The translations under genes were made by a program, and so were the position numbers. The notes beneath the pieces were generated by a model. That model made no database searches. It was not told the origin of the DNA and saw only the letters and a program-made list of their open reading frames with translations. A stretch of DNA of 64,000 bases from Megachile rotundata (taxonomy: Eukaryota; Arthropoda; Insecta; Hymenoptera; Megachilidae): assembly GCF_050947335.1 (NCBI RefSeq), contig NC_134985.1, positions 17,537,190 through 17,601,189 on the forward strand, written 5' to 3'. Below are positions 12,591-26,208 of this stretch, in pieces (within the stretch, counting starts at the first letter, position 1; each line of letters starts with the position of its first letter).

Positions 12591-15500
12591 ATGCAGCAGC
12601 CTCAGTCACGCCCTCTTCTCGGGGACTCAGTATCCTCTACAACTTCCCCGACTGCTCGGCGTAGCAATCCTGTTGCTGTATTGACACATCAACAAGTATC
12701 ATCTTTTTAGCAAACATTATATAAAAGAATCATTTTATACATAATATTATACTTAATGAATTATTTTGTTTTCTAGTTACAACAATTACAGCAACTACAG
12801 GCTCAAAATTCGAGTGGTCAATCGTTGACATTTGCTTTACAACAGGCATCAAATAATGTAAGTAATTTTAACAAAAATATTATTACTGACGTATAAATGA
12901 TTTGTTTGAAATTACATTGAAGTGGAAAGAAAATTAGTAATGTTTGTTTTTGTTATAAAAATTTTCAGCCACAAGACCAAGGAAATGGGTCAACAACTGG
13001 AAATCACATAGTATATGTTAACCAGTTAAACCATTTAAATCAGGGTACCATAAATCCCTCGGGGACTGGTATGGGCCTACCCCCGGCCACCCCCACTTTT
13101 GGGGTGGGCCTTAATATGGGATTGCCACTATCACTTCTAAATACCAGCCTTACATCCCTCACATCTAATGTTATCACTACGTCAAATCCTTTGCTTAATT
13201 TGGGCCTGCCAAGTATAAATACAGGACTAACTCCGATAAATCCTAGCCTCAATCACTTGAATGCTATAAACTCTAATTTAACCTCGAATATTGGTTCAAA
13301 CAGTATTAATAATGGTTTATCTGGTTTGGGACAGGATTTAAACAGTATAAATACTGGAATAAATAGACTCAATACATTAAATTCAACAAATATAAGTTCC
13401 GGATTGTCCAGTGTGAATACTGGAATTAGTAATGTAAATCCGAATTTGACAAGTTTGAATTCAAACATAAACCAGAATCTTACCAGTTTGAGCACAAACT
13501 TTACCTCTCCAAATTCTGGTGTATCTGGTTTAACTGCTATAAATCCAACTATAAACGCAAATTTAACTACTACCAGTATAAATTCTGGTATAAATCAAGG
13601 TCTCAATCGACCTGTTAATGCTTTAACGACTGGATTGACTCAAACTAGTCTTAATTCCAGCAGTACACAATTTCCATTCCAAGCTATACAAAGTATACAA
13701 AGCATTGCACCACATATTGTTGGGTCAAATATTGCACATGTACCAAGTTCTGCTATATCGCAGCACCCAAATTCAAACGTTTCTACTATTTCACAAATAT
13801 CAAATACTGGTACTCTGACAAGTTCTAGTATATTCACGAGTACGGCAAGTGATTCAAACCATTCAACCACAGCAAATGTGAATCACGCTTCAAACGTGAA
13901 TCTTACTACAAATATTTCACATCTTGGTACAATGCACTCTAATTTATCTAATGTGTCAACATCTAATGTGCAGCATATATCTGCATCAAACGAACCAAAC
14001 ATGCCACTGAATCATAGTTCTTCTTTAAGTTCCTCTCAGTCAACTGGATTTCAACCTCAGCGACAGTATTCGCAGGGAATTAACCCTGGTTTAAGTTCGT
14101 CTGTAACATTAACGGGTTCGTCTCAACCATCAAATGTGGTCAGTACAATAAATACTGTAAAGTCTATGCAAAATATTCAGAGTCAAAATATCAACTCTCC
14201 GAGCAGTCCATTTTCGATACCGCTAAAAAGTCCGGCATCTAATATTGCACCACCTACACCGAGCCCTAGTCCCAACAGACTGTTACTTAGAAGTCCAGCA
14301 TCGAACTCAATACAGTCTAACAGAAACAGTCCAAGTCCAGTTGGGACGTCAACTTCGAATAATAATTTTAATATACAAATGCAAAGTCCAATGCAGAGTC
14401 CAATGAGTGTTAGTCAAATACAAAGTCCTGTACTTAGCCCATATCCTCCTGCAAAAAGTCCTCATCTATTAAGCGGAAATAACTCTCTGAACAACAGAAG
14501 TCCAGCACCTGGTGGTAGCCCTGGACCACCTGTGGTAAGAAGTAACTTACGGTTCATTTAATTTATAATATATAGAACTTCGATTTTTATATTTGTCTCA
14601 TTTCCAGGTCAGACCTAATACACCAATACTTCAACAAGGTATGCAAGTATTGCAAATTATTCATGGTACACCACAAGGATATCAATCAACACCGACTCAG
14701 TTAGTAACTAGAACGCATTTAATTGGAAATCAACAAATTCAAATAGCAACTAAACCCGCAAAACAGCCACCACAAATTTTACCAAAACCTCCGAATCAAC
14801 AAGCTACTGGATCACAACAAAAACAACAACGTGTTACCACCACGATTACAAATCAAGTAATGTATTCTATTTCGTCATAATCTTCACGAAATGTTTGGAA
14901 GTCTTTATTATTTATTATTATGTAAACATGAGTTATCGATTTGTTATAAGGTAACACAACAAACTCAACCGCAGTTAGTTCTTGCTGGCCCTCAGCCAAA
15001 TCCTACAACAGCTACAATGATACCAACAGCACAAGGTCTACTGTTAAACCAGGTAGTAACATCTGTTTAAAGTATCTATCATTTGCATGTTTGTTCATTA
15101 TGTGATCATTCAAAAATACACACATTGTGCCTGTTTTAGCAATTATCAATATTATACAAAATACTTTTAATATTGCTTAGTATCTATTATAACAGCTTAC
15201 ATGCGTTTAGTGTCACAAATATCTGCTTTGTGCTTCATGTGTTTATCACATTTCATACATAGGTTTTGCCGTCAACCGGACCTGTTATTGTACAGCAACA
15301 ACCAGGTGGTGTTCAACTTATACTAAGAACGCCAGCGAGCGCCCAACAACAAACGCATACTGCACAGGTGATGGTTTCATCCATTCAATCATTCGACTTC
15401 ATCATATTCACAGCCATTGCTTTCTTAATACTTATATACAGAATTCTTTTTATATATCATTTTAAGTGTTATTTACATTCATTGACATTTTTATATTCCT

Positions 15501-18500
15501 TATCATCAATTGAACATTATCGCATTTTTACGTCTTACATTCATGCATTCAATTTTCAGATAAATTATTTTGATATAATTTGTATCACATTAGTAAACGT
15601 TATATAAAAGTAATATGAAATAAAATCAACGAATTTTATTTTGTAGGAAAGAATTCGTGGTAGTTTTTCAAATAAAGTTTAACATAATAACAGAGTTTTA
15701 AATGGTAAAGATTTATATTTTAATTAAATAATTTCTTTTTTTGTAGCTAACACAACAGCAGTTAGTAAGGGTTGTTACAGCACAAGGTATGCAGTTACAA
15801 GGCATTACACCTACGTTTTTTGCTGTACCTAATGGTTTTCCTCCAGCTGCTTCTCCAGTAATTAGACATACCCCTTCTAGTCCTGCACCTTGTAAGTTTC
15901 GTACTTAATAGGCTATTTGTCATAAAAAATTTTTCTTAAAAAAATGTTAAAAATATTAAAATTCATTTTGTTTCACTCAGCTGCTAATTCAGGGACTGGC
16001 AATTCTATAGTGATTCAAAACGCAATGGTTCAGAGCCCTCAGCCACAAATTTCACAAGTAGGGTCGAGTGCTAATACTAGTAACACTCCATGCTCGCAAA
16101 CTGTTGTTGAACAGACATTATTACCACCTCCTAAGAAGAAAGCGAAAAAGAAAAAGAAGACAAAACGAAAAGATGATGAACCGCCAAAATTAGATCTTGC
16201 TAGTATAATGAAAATATCTGGAATTGGAGATGATGACGATATTTTTGATACTGATCTTACAACTGAATCAGATGTGTCCTGTCAAGTTCAAGTCGAATCG
16301 AATACGGGGCAAAATCTGGGACAACTTTCATCCCAACTAACAATACCTAATAGTTCTGCTCAGAATCTGATACAAGTACCTGCACCAAATACAACGAATA
16401 CGCAAACTTCTGTGTCTCAAACTTTGAATAGTCATCTCGTTGCCCAACTTCAGATGCCTGTGCAGAACCCAATACAAGGTCAGCTACGATTTGCTGTTGG
16501 AGAAGATGGAAGAGTTGTTCTACACCGAACTCCAGAATTAAATCAACCCGAAATGGATCAAGCAACTGCTCAAGCATTGATACGATCATTAACACAGGGT
16601 GGTGGACAAAATTCACCAATTATTTCTCATCTTCTTGGACAAACGCAAACGACGACACGGTCTTCACAAAGTACTGTTTTACAAAGGCAAAAATTCGTTA
16701 AATCGCCTCTATCATCCAGTGTTTCAACAGTTACTACTACCGTAACTCCTGCAGGTTCACAAAGTGTTACTTGTGCTACTAGTCCTCAACACGTGCAAAT
16801 ATGCTCAAAATCAAATAATCAGCAGAAAAGTGTGAATGTTCCTCAAGAATCCAATCCTGTGTTAAATGTTTGTGTCCAAAGCAACCTTGCGTCTTTACAA
16901 ACACTGGACATGCAAGCATCAAAAAGTATTAATGTGCAAAATCTTACACCAATATCAAAAACTAATCAGTCGTCTAATTCTAGCCTTTCACAACCAAACA
17001 GTAATATTCTAACATCTGATGTTTTACCGACAAAACCTTCGCATACTACGTTCAGTGTACAGAACTCTCGATTGACTAATGCGAGCCAAGCAACTAGTAA
17101 TCAACAAAATTCTAATGTTTCCACACAAAAATCTAGTCAAGTGCGACTTACAAATGCTTGTGTTACTACGAACGTGCGACAAAATTTAAATAAAATATCT
17201 CAAAGTGGTGTTCATGTTCCAAAATCTTTGCCAAATAGTTTAACTATACAAAGTGAACATAACATAACAAAAAGTAATCAAAATCCACAGGAGACCATAA
17301 CGTTACAACAAGAAACGCCAATATATCAACATAATCCACAACAACAAGTAACAGCGCAGACTGTACAAATGCAAAATGTCCAACATGTTTTTGAACAAAA
17401 CCTTCAAACATCTGGATCAAATGCTCAGCATAATTCCGTAAATATGTTACAACAGCAACAAAGTTCTTGCAATGCCATGCAACATGATACTATGAATGTT
17501 CTGCAACATTCTAGTATACAACAAAATACAATTAATGTTTTGCAACAAAATGCAGCTGGTAATGTACAAAATATGGAACAAAATTTACAATCTAGTATCA
17601 GTGATGTTGCTCATCCACAACAGAATGTTACTGCAAGTATGCAACAGCAAAATGCATCTGCCGTTTTGCATAATACAAGTGTACAACAAAATGTGAATGT
17701 ACAACAACAGAAAGTTGTTGCTGCAAATGCATTTTCATCTGCGAATGCACACCAGTTTGAGTCCCAGAACACAGTTAATGCCATGCAACAAGGATTAAAT
17801 CCACAACAAAACAGCCAGCACCAGAATATTGTTATTACGAATGCTCCTCCTTCTAATACTATGCAACAAAACGAATCTCAAAAGGTAGAGAACCAAAGTA
17901 CAACGATGCTTAATTCAGCGGCAAATAACATATTGAATAATGCACCAAAAATTACGCCTGAAATTTTAAATGCATTAAGTAATTTAAATCCTAATGACCA
18001 ATTGTTAATTGCGAACGCTAATGGGCAAATGCAAGTAATTAGTCAGCAGTTGTTACAACAGTTTTTGGCAGGTCAATTAAATGCAACTAATCAGGTACAA
18101 AATCAGAACCAAACACAAAAAATCGTGATTGGTGAGCCAGATGCAAATAATCAGAATTTACAAGGTGTACAAATTAACACACCAACGAGTCAAATAATTG
18201 TAAATAGCTCTGGAGGAGCTCCAACTATTCAAAACAACATACAAAATATTGTGGTACAAGCTGCACCGTCTCAAATGCCACAACACATACAGATTCAAAA
18301 TTCTAGTTTCCCTAGTCAATTTATTGACAATCTAAATCAACAACAAATCAGAAATTTAGGTGCCAGTCAACCAAAGAAGACAAAAATTGTTAAAAAGACC
18401 AAAACTGTTGTTACTACTCAAAATGCAGGAAACACCCAGGTACGTGAATGAATTTTTATTATTATCTCCACTTTTTTTGTTCACTTTTCAATTCAAAAAT

Positions 18501-21327
18501 TATGATAATAGGTAACGAAAACGATTACGGTAACTCGGCCAACGATGATATCAACAAATACCTCCAACTTCCAGAAAAATGATAATTCTAACAAAGCGAA
18601 TACCGTGGCATCTCAAAGTACAAATCCAGTTAAGAGTGAATCTTCCCAAATTGTCACAAATGGTCCTGTACTTCCACCTTCTCCTGGAGCTCATTTGTCT
18701 ATTCCTTCGAATGGCCAAATGGTCCAGAGAGTTCAGACTATTCAGCTTCCTGCTCAAAAGCAGCAATTGCTAAAGAATATACAATCTCAAATACAAGCTA
18801 TATTAGCTCGTAAATCAGGTTCACAACCGGATCAAACGGTTTTGACAAAATTATATCAAGAACAAGCAAAAATTTTAGCAAGTGGAAAAGTTGTTAGCAC
18901 CACAACACATTCCGTTAGTAGTGTAAGTTTCATTTCGTGTTATTTGTGAAACAAAAAGTTGAATTCATATAATTATACAATGCTATTTAATTTTCTTCCA
19001 AACAGGGTTCAGAAACAAGTTTCAACGTGAATGCAGTTTCAACAATAGCATCAAACTTAATGTCCCAAAATTCTTATAAGAATCAGACGTCTGCAGTACA
19101 AACTCAAACGCAAACATCTACGACTGTTCTAACTTCCCAAACTTTAAATTCAAATACACCAACGACTGTTCAAACTAATACGCCTAGCAGTTATATGAAT
19201 AGCCTTACAGTAAGGAATAATTTATCACATTACAATTGTTATTTTGTTATATTTTTATTGATTGTTTACATTGTAATTTACAGATACCACAAAATGTGCA
19301 AGGACAACAATGTGTACAAAATAATCAAAATGTACACCAAACGCACACGAAACAGCACAAGATTTATCAGAATCATGGAAATCAGATATTAAGTCCGTCC
19401 TCTGCCAATATGCAAATATTCTCACCACCAATTACCTCTATAGCTACTGTGCAGAGTAACGCACAACAGTTAACCACAGTTCAAACACAACAAACAGGAA
19501 TGCAACAATCAACGCAATGTCAGACAGATCCACTAGACATTAAACCAAATATACAGACACCAAGTCCTGTAAAACAAGAGCTTTCTTCACCTATTCAAGT
19601 ACAAGTTCAAAGTGGGTCTCCTGCAGGACAGATAGCCTCACCTAGAATGATTGTCAAAGGACCACAAAGGATTCAAAGTCCTGTAAATACTAATAGTAAT
19701 CTCAACAAACAGACTGTTAGTCCAGGCAGCAATTCAAGTCCTTTAGTAAGTCCGAGACAAGGTGTTAAAAGACCTGCATCTAGCCCAATTTGCAGACAAA
19801 TTAATCGTAGTGATTTGTAAGTATAACTTCTTGTCAATGTCGTTTAAATAATTTTACAGTTAAACAAAAAAAATATGTTTAATTGGTTACTTGAATTTTC
19901 CGTGTCACACTTAAAAATAGATTTTTATTTTTACTTTTATAGATTGGAACAACAATTAAAAATTGATCAAAACGGTGCGATAAATCCGGATGTGAATACA
20001 CCATTTTTGAGTAAACGCGATGCTTGTAAACGTCTTGTAAGGTATCATTGTTTAAATGAGCAAGTACTTAGTTCTAAGGATTTGGCAAAAGCTGACGAGA
20101 TATTTGAAGAAACTGCAAAACATTTATTATCTAAATTTAACTCTATGATGAACAAATACACCTATCTTCTTCTGATGGAGAGTATGGTATGTTTAAAATA
20201 TTTTTAATCTCGTTTATATGTTGTCATATAGCGTAAAAGAACGTGACTTTTAATTTAAAACACTTTAGATATCAACATATATGAATTTAGATTTTATACG
20301 CAATTTACTGAAAAATAAATGCAGATGCATAATTATTTACATATGTATTTATAAGGTATTTTTGTAGTATTTACAATAAATCATTAACTGAAATAAAATT
20401 GCAGCGAGAAGTTCGGACATCAGAATTGATGATGATTGACAGAACTTTTGTTGCTGAAGAACAGAGTATACTAAATAGGTTACGAGAACAAGAGGCTAAA
20501 GTTAATGGTACATTTATAGTTTCAACATATTAACAATTAATTCCGTCAAATATATTATAATAATTATTTCTGCATATTGTTTTATAGAAGAGTTCAAAAA
20601 GGAAGAGAAGCCATTGGTGCCAAAGGTTGAACCTGGTCTTGTAGAAGAGGATAAATTATCATCATCGTTGACTAATGTATCTGTGAAACGTGAATTAGAA
20701 GATGATTTCCCGAGTGACGAAATGGAATGTAAACCAGTGATAAAATCAGCAAGTTGTACTAGCGGTGATTATGATGAGTGGGTAGAAATACAGAAAGAAC
20801 TAGGCGTATATCCATCTACCACAGACTCATTTAAATGTAAAAATAGTAATAATAGTGGTAACAATAGTGCGTCTGCTGTGACTGTTACGAGATCGTCCAA
20901 AACAGAAAGAACACGAGCGAATGGTGAATGCCGTACAAGTGTACCAAGTGCAAGTGTCTCTGGAGTTCAAAATACCGTTATAAAAGACAATTGCGAACAG
21001 GATAACGCTCCAGTTTTCGAAAGACGTTGGAGTTGTGCTACTGATCTCGAACGGGATTTACTAGAAGATGCTGACAGCCTAGATGGACTGGCCTTACATT
21101 CTCAAACACAATGTCCAGGCTCTCTTCATGTAACTACTGAAAGTGGAAATGGTAATGAACACGATGATATTACTGCACAGGTACAGTCTGCCATTGACAG
21201 CATTCTTAATCTTAAGAAACGTCCTACAAATACATTACCCGGCAGTAATGGTAATAGTGCATCGCAGTCCAGTGAATCTAAGGACACAGTGCTTGATCAA
21301 GCAGTCCGCAGCATTTTAGGCTCGTGA
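12591..21327 (+). CDS. BICRA: BICRA/GLTSCR1-like ncBAF subunit
   Basis: Fourteen exons: 12591-12695, 12777-12857, 12969-14534, 14608-14856, 14951-15052, 15263-15367, 15747-15891, 15981-18439, 18512-18922, 19006-19209, 19284-19816, 19943-20186, 20405-20507 and 20588-21327; phases close to 2348 residues. Most of it is low-complexity (Asn/Ser/Leu-rich in exon 3, Gln/Asn-rich in exon 8), with a Lys-rich nuclear-signal-like PPPKKKAKKKKKTKRKDD near residue 833. The diagnostic GLTSCR1 domain lies at about residues 1985-2105 (LSKRDACKRLVRYHCLNEQV, FNSMMNKYTYLLLMESM, ELMMIDRTFVAEE). The C-terminal QSAIDSILNLKK and LDQAVRSILGS resemble the ends I recall for vertebrate BICRA and BICRAL. The family scaffolds the GBAF/ncBAF SWI/SNF complex with BRD9. 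The first exon has an in-frame stop at 12,555, so 12,591 is the earliest ATG in this frame. Confidence 0.9.
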
Positions 21328-21336
21328 CCCTCCTTT

Positions 21337-21342
21337 AATAAA
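21337..21342 (+). terminator. Poly(A) signal AATAAA
   Basis: AATAAA begins nine bases after the BICRA-like stop codon (CTTTAATAAAGTATG). Whether it is used is unknown, since more downstream AT-rich sequence could belong to a longer 3' UTR. Confidence 0.4.
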
Positions 21343-22023
21343 GTATGTTAAAACAAGTGAAGTTAATGGTGAACATCGTACTAGTTGTTCATTTGGAAAA
21401 TTTTAAAAAGAACTATGTATCTTTTTGGTGATTTTTTGTGGTTAATGTGAATAATATAAAAAAGAACTACGTTTGACATTAAGAACACAGCAATGTTATC
21501 TTTGGTAATGCATATCTGAAATCATGCAGATTGTTAAATTATTTGTACAAATCTTACAGCCTTTAATTTCATTTATACATAAATTAAAACAGACTAACTG
21601 GATTATGCGATTTCAATACTTCTTCGAAATTCGTAAAGAAAATTTCTTTTCTGCAATGGCAATAACTACTCGTAAAAAAACATGTATACTTTCCAGTAGT
21701 CTAGTTGTAATAAAGTCATCGCGTTTACCTAAATCTAGCAGTTGTACATGTGGATAGATAGACAAATAGATCGATAGATAGATAATTAAATAAATAGATA
21801 ATTCGCTCAGATTTTTCAATCTGCCACTTTGTAATGTAATTTTGTAAAAAGTAATTATTTAAAACAACTTATTCCACTTTGTCTGTAGTACTTGTAGAGA
21901 AATCTTATGGATACTTAAAATTGGGTCGGTGAATTGTACATACATTTTTAACGTGTATTATTAATATTATTATTGCTATTATTTGTATTATTGTTATTGA
22001 GATTTATTCTCAGAATCATTATT

Positions 22024-22074
<51 letters not shown>

Positions 22075-24112
22075 TATAATTATAATTATTACTACTATTA
22101 TTGTCAATGATACCAACATCTCAAATAATGAGAAATGTATGGTATAAAGAGAAAGTAGTGGTTTAAGAGACTGAAATGGAAGACAATGAAAACAGAAGGC
22201 AAATGATATATAAGGTGAAAAGGGAACACAAAAACTTCTATATTAATTTGAATTCGTTTCTATTTAATGTATATGCAGTCTTAAATGTTAAAGTGCAAAA
22301 TCAAACAAACATTTTTTAAGTAGATATAGTATTTTACAACTCTTTTGTCATCACATAAAATCACAATAGATCTGAGTAAATGATAAATACATGTGTAGAG
22401 AGCAGATGTGTGGAAAAAGGGTAATCACACATTGGTGACATTTTAAATGAATAATAGATGACCGGTGATTAAGAACTAGAAAGCAGATCTTTCTATATGT
22501 GCCTTTTTATTTTTTACATAGTTAACAACTAATGTATCTTGTATGTATATTTGACTCGCAACTTTAATTCGATACTAACATATGGAATAATAAGTACAGA
22601 TCTTTTTAATCGGTACATTAAAACCATAGGATTATGGTCAGAGTTAATCATTGTTTTTAAATATCATTGACTAGAAGAATAATTGATCATCGTCAACAGT
22701 GCTTTTGCAAAAAATTTCAGTTTACGGTTGTACTTTTGCATCCTTTTCCCACATAAATTTATGATAGCTCTCTATACACAGAAGCAATGAAATGTTTTTG
22801 GCAAAAGCAATCCAAGACTGACGTATATACAGAGAATCAAGCAAAACTATGTAATGTATTACAATAAGAAATAATCATTTGTACATAATATTCAATTACA
22901 CTCTCGACGGCAATCGTGACTTAATAAATTCTTCAAAGATTTTAAAATTTAGATATACTAAAGATTCTTTTAATTCTAATAAATTGCCGATATTTCACGA
23001 GTATGTGTATGAAAATATTTTTATCCTTATCTATGTCTAAGATTTCAGTTTGCAGCATGAAATTTAATTTCCTGCACTGAAAAAGAATCAATGATTTCTG
23101 TGAAAATGATATCGTATAAAATGCCAGACGAGAGTGAAGTCAAATGGTTAATGCGATAAAATGTAATTATAATTACCAATTACATGATTTTAGATATCAT
23201 GAACATCTTGTAATAACCAACTCCTTTCCTATCACAACATCACAGAATTATTGCTATTCCAATTTCAACAAGTTTAGGTGCCTTATAAGAGGATATTCAA
23301 GTACATATTATATACTATTTTAATAGAGGCACATGAAACTGTTGAGTGTTTCATAAAAAGTAAATAGTTTATTATATTGCTGATATAATGTGCATAAGTA
23401 ATATATTATAACTAAATATTATTAGTTGAATTTTTTCTTTAAATTATATCGTTTTCATCAATGATTGTATAATTTAGTACCAGCACTTAAGGCATTTAAG
23501 AAATGCTTGAATATACTTTATAGTACTTTATATGGTGGTGTCTGCCTTAAATCGAATTGCATGATTTGTTCATGTGCCTACATTCGTAATTTAAATTAAA
23601 TTATATACTGACAGTAATTACTGTAGTTCAAAATATTTTTTATTTGAAAGTGTACTTTTGTAAAATCTACTTTGAATTCTTTTAATGCTTGGAAAATTTC
23701 ACAAATGAAAATGAATAATATGAAATAGATATATAAAAACGTTGTCGATCTTAATTAACGACTTTTATGCGATTTTTTGATTTGTAAAACTTGCAGAAAT
23801 GAAGTATATTTAATAATCATTATAACAATTCAGTTTTTTCATTTTTAATACTTGTTGATATGATTTCTAAATAATGTTCAACAACAACATGTTAAAGGTA
23901 AGTTAAATTGTACAAAATATTTCAAATTCTTATAATGTCTAGAATGTGATTTAAGTTTTCAAATTTCGAAATTTTTAAGTTCCCAAAATCTTGAATTTTT
24001 AAATTTCGAAATTTGATAATGCCTGGTCAGTTCCTCTCCCCGCTATTCGAGCATTTTACCCATCACATGTGTGATCGGTGAAATAGAAAATGTAGATAAT
24101 AGAGCAACATAT
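21343..24112. other. Non-coding, 3' UTR or intergenic
   Basis: AT-rich with no supported exon. It contains a GATA-type short repeat at about 21,755-21,790 and a TTA microsatellite at 22,023-22,074. It probably includes alternative 3' UTR sequence of the BICRA-like gene. Confidence 0.5.
22023..22074. repeat. (TTA)n microsatellite
   Basis: About seventeen uninterrupted TTA/ATT triplets, followed by ATATTATAATTATAATTATTACTACTATT-type decay. Confidence 0.95.
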
Positions 24113-24585
24113 ACTAAGTTTTCACCGAGGGTTCAAATCGGGTTAAAGTCGGGTTAGAGTTCAGTTGCCTTGCCTGTTTCCATCAGATCAAAGTTACGTT
24201 GGAGTTGCGGCAGGGTTGAACATTACCAACTGCACAAAGTCAACTACCATATTCTAACATGTAAAGGTTATATTATTAAAATGGATCGGAGAGCAATATT
24301 AATTTTACAATATCAAAATAACATACAAAAATTATTTCTCATATTACAAGATCACCGACAAAAAGTAATAATAACCTTGTTTACACCAATTAATACAACA
24401 CGTGATACACAATGCAATTTGGATTTGTTATGTTGGCAACATTAACTCGACTTTTGTCGTTTCCACTGAACCTCAATTGAACGATACCCTACAATTTTAT
24501 AGGGTAGAGTTCAACTTCAAATTTGGTGTTTCCACCATAAGAGCGCTCACCTCAACCCGATTTGAACCCTCGGTGGAAACTTAGT
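24113..24585. mobile_element. MITE-like element with 30-bp TIRs
   Basis: The left end ACTAAGTTTTCACCGAGGG, continuing TTCAAATCGGG, is matched in inverted orientation at the right end (CCCGATTTGAACCCTCGG, then TGGAAACTTAGT). The 30-bp arms differ at one base. The inside is non-coding, with subterminal TTTCCAC words repeated and a small perfect hairpin TACCCTA...TAGGGTA near 24,487. No clear target-site duplication was resolved (left flank CAACATAT, right flank CTATATTA), so the superfamily is unknown. Confidence 0.75.
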
Positions 24586-26208
24586 CTATATTATTCTTAG
24601 TACATTTTTATACTCGAACCTTTGGCGCGAAGTACAAAAATCGCTTCATACACACTCTTTTTCATCTTCTTTCTCATTCATGCCAACTTTTATAATTCGT
24701 TTATAACACCCGTATACGGCATAATACATAAGGAATACAAATATATAAAAATATTGGAATATAAAAATGTGTACATGAAAATACAAAAGTACAAAGACTT
24801 AGATCTAAACTTATACTCAAATCAAGTATCAAACTCTACATGAACAACTGTTTTACATGTGCACTTTTTCTTATTGCACCATAACATTGTGTTGCACATT
24901 AGTTGCTTTGGTCCCTCTATCTCCACCTTTATTCCCTATTTCCTATGTTTCCACAGTTTCACACTTCTAGGCTGCATTTATTGAGAAATGCGCCTATTAG
25001 CCTCAGTATCTTAGGTTTGCTCATGTCCTTTAAAAAAAGATAAGTTGTTCCATCTGCTGTTTCTAGGTCGCTGTGACAAGCATAGATTATGAGCAAAAAC
25101 AGCAAAAAGGCAATGGCGGCTATTCTTTAGACGACTACTGAATTTATTATGAAAAATTTCGGAAAAATGTGATCTACGTGTTGATTCAAGGAAAACTTAT
25201 TCAAGGTATGTGCTGACCGGATTTTCCACAAATTTGCGAATCTGACAATCGTTGCACTTACTACATACCGATGGATGCCACATGCAACCACATGTGGATT
25301 TAAAATTAACAAATAATTCGTTATAAAAACATAACTAACCATGAAATACAGTTTTATTTATTTTCAACCGTATTCTAAGTATTTCGTATTAAATTTATCA
25401 AGTATAAGAGAAAGTTTGATACAAAATTGTATTTCATTCTTACTACATTTGTACCGAATCTTTTTCGTGATTAATCATATTTATCCTTAATTTACGCGAT
25501 GATGGTACGCTAATATTGTTTTTTATTCAAATCTACATATTTTAAAATAATAGTGCAATTAATACTAAATAATTCTGAATTCACAGTATAATGTATATTG
25601 CAAAAAGATAGGAGGCTTGAACCAGTTATGAAACAGATTCGATTCTTAGAAATATGTGTTAAATCTTATATATCGTAAATATTATATATTTAGCATGTAA
25701 GAGTCCATTCTGTATTTTTCTATTTTATTTCAAATATTACTGTAACATTGTTGTGACTGTTAAATTAAGTATTTTGTTCTTTCATTTAATTACTTTTATG
25801 ATTGTTACTTCATATAAATTTCTTTGTATCTGTTTTTGATTATTTTATTATTGTTATGTTATTTTGTTTGAATAAATTATTTTTATTTATAGTTGTGTTT
25901 ATTTCTTTTGTTTCAATATTATTCCTAATCCTCATTGCTGCGCTACTGATCAGTGGGTATAGTGTAATTATTTTTTAACACATTGTTATCAAATAATACT
26001 AATTCGGTATCCATAGGTGTGGCCCAAAGGCGGAGGGATGATATTGCTCATAGGAATAGAGATGGCACACAGTATGTGCAAACAATGGCTGACAAACAAA
26101 TAGAGCAGTCACCGTGTTCAATGAATAACGAATGGTTGTTGCTAGTAGATCAGATAGGGAAGATCGTCGGCAGGCAGGAAGGAGTAAACAATCGAGTGTG
26201 CCTAAGTA
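24586..26208. promoter_or_regulatory. Upstream region of MARVEL-like gene
   Basis: Non-coding and AT-rich. An open frame at 25,983-26,297 overlaps the first exon of the MARVEL-like gene in another frame and is probably 5' UTR. No clear core promoter was identified. Confidence 0.4.

Noticed and set aside
24128..24140. GGTTCAAATCG resembling a tRNA B box
   Set aside because: It is part of the terminal inverted repeat of the MITE-like element; no A box or cloverleaf could be built around it.
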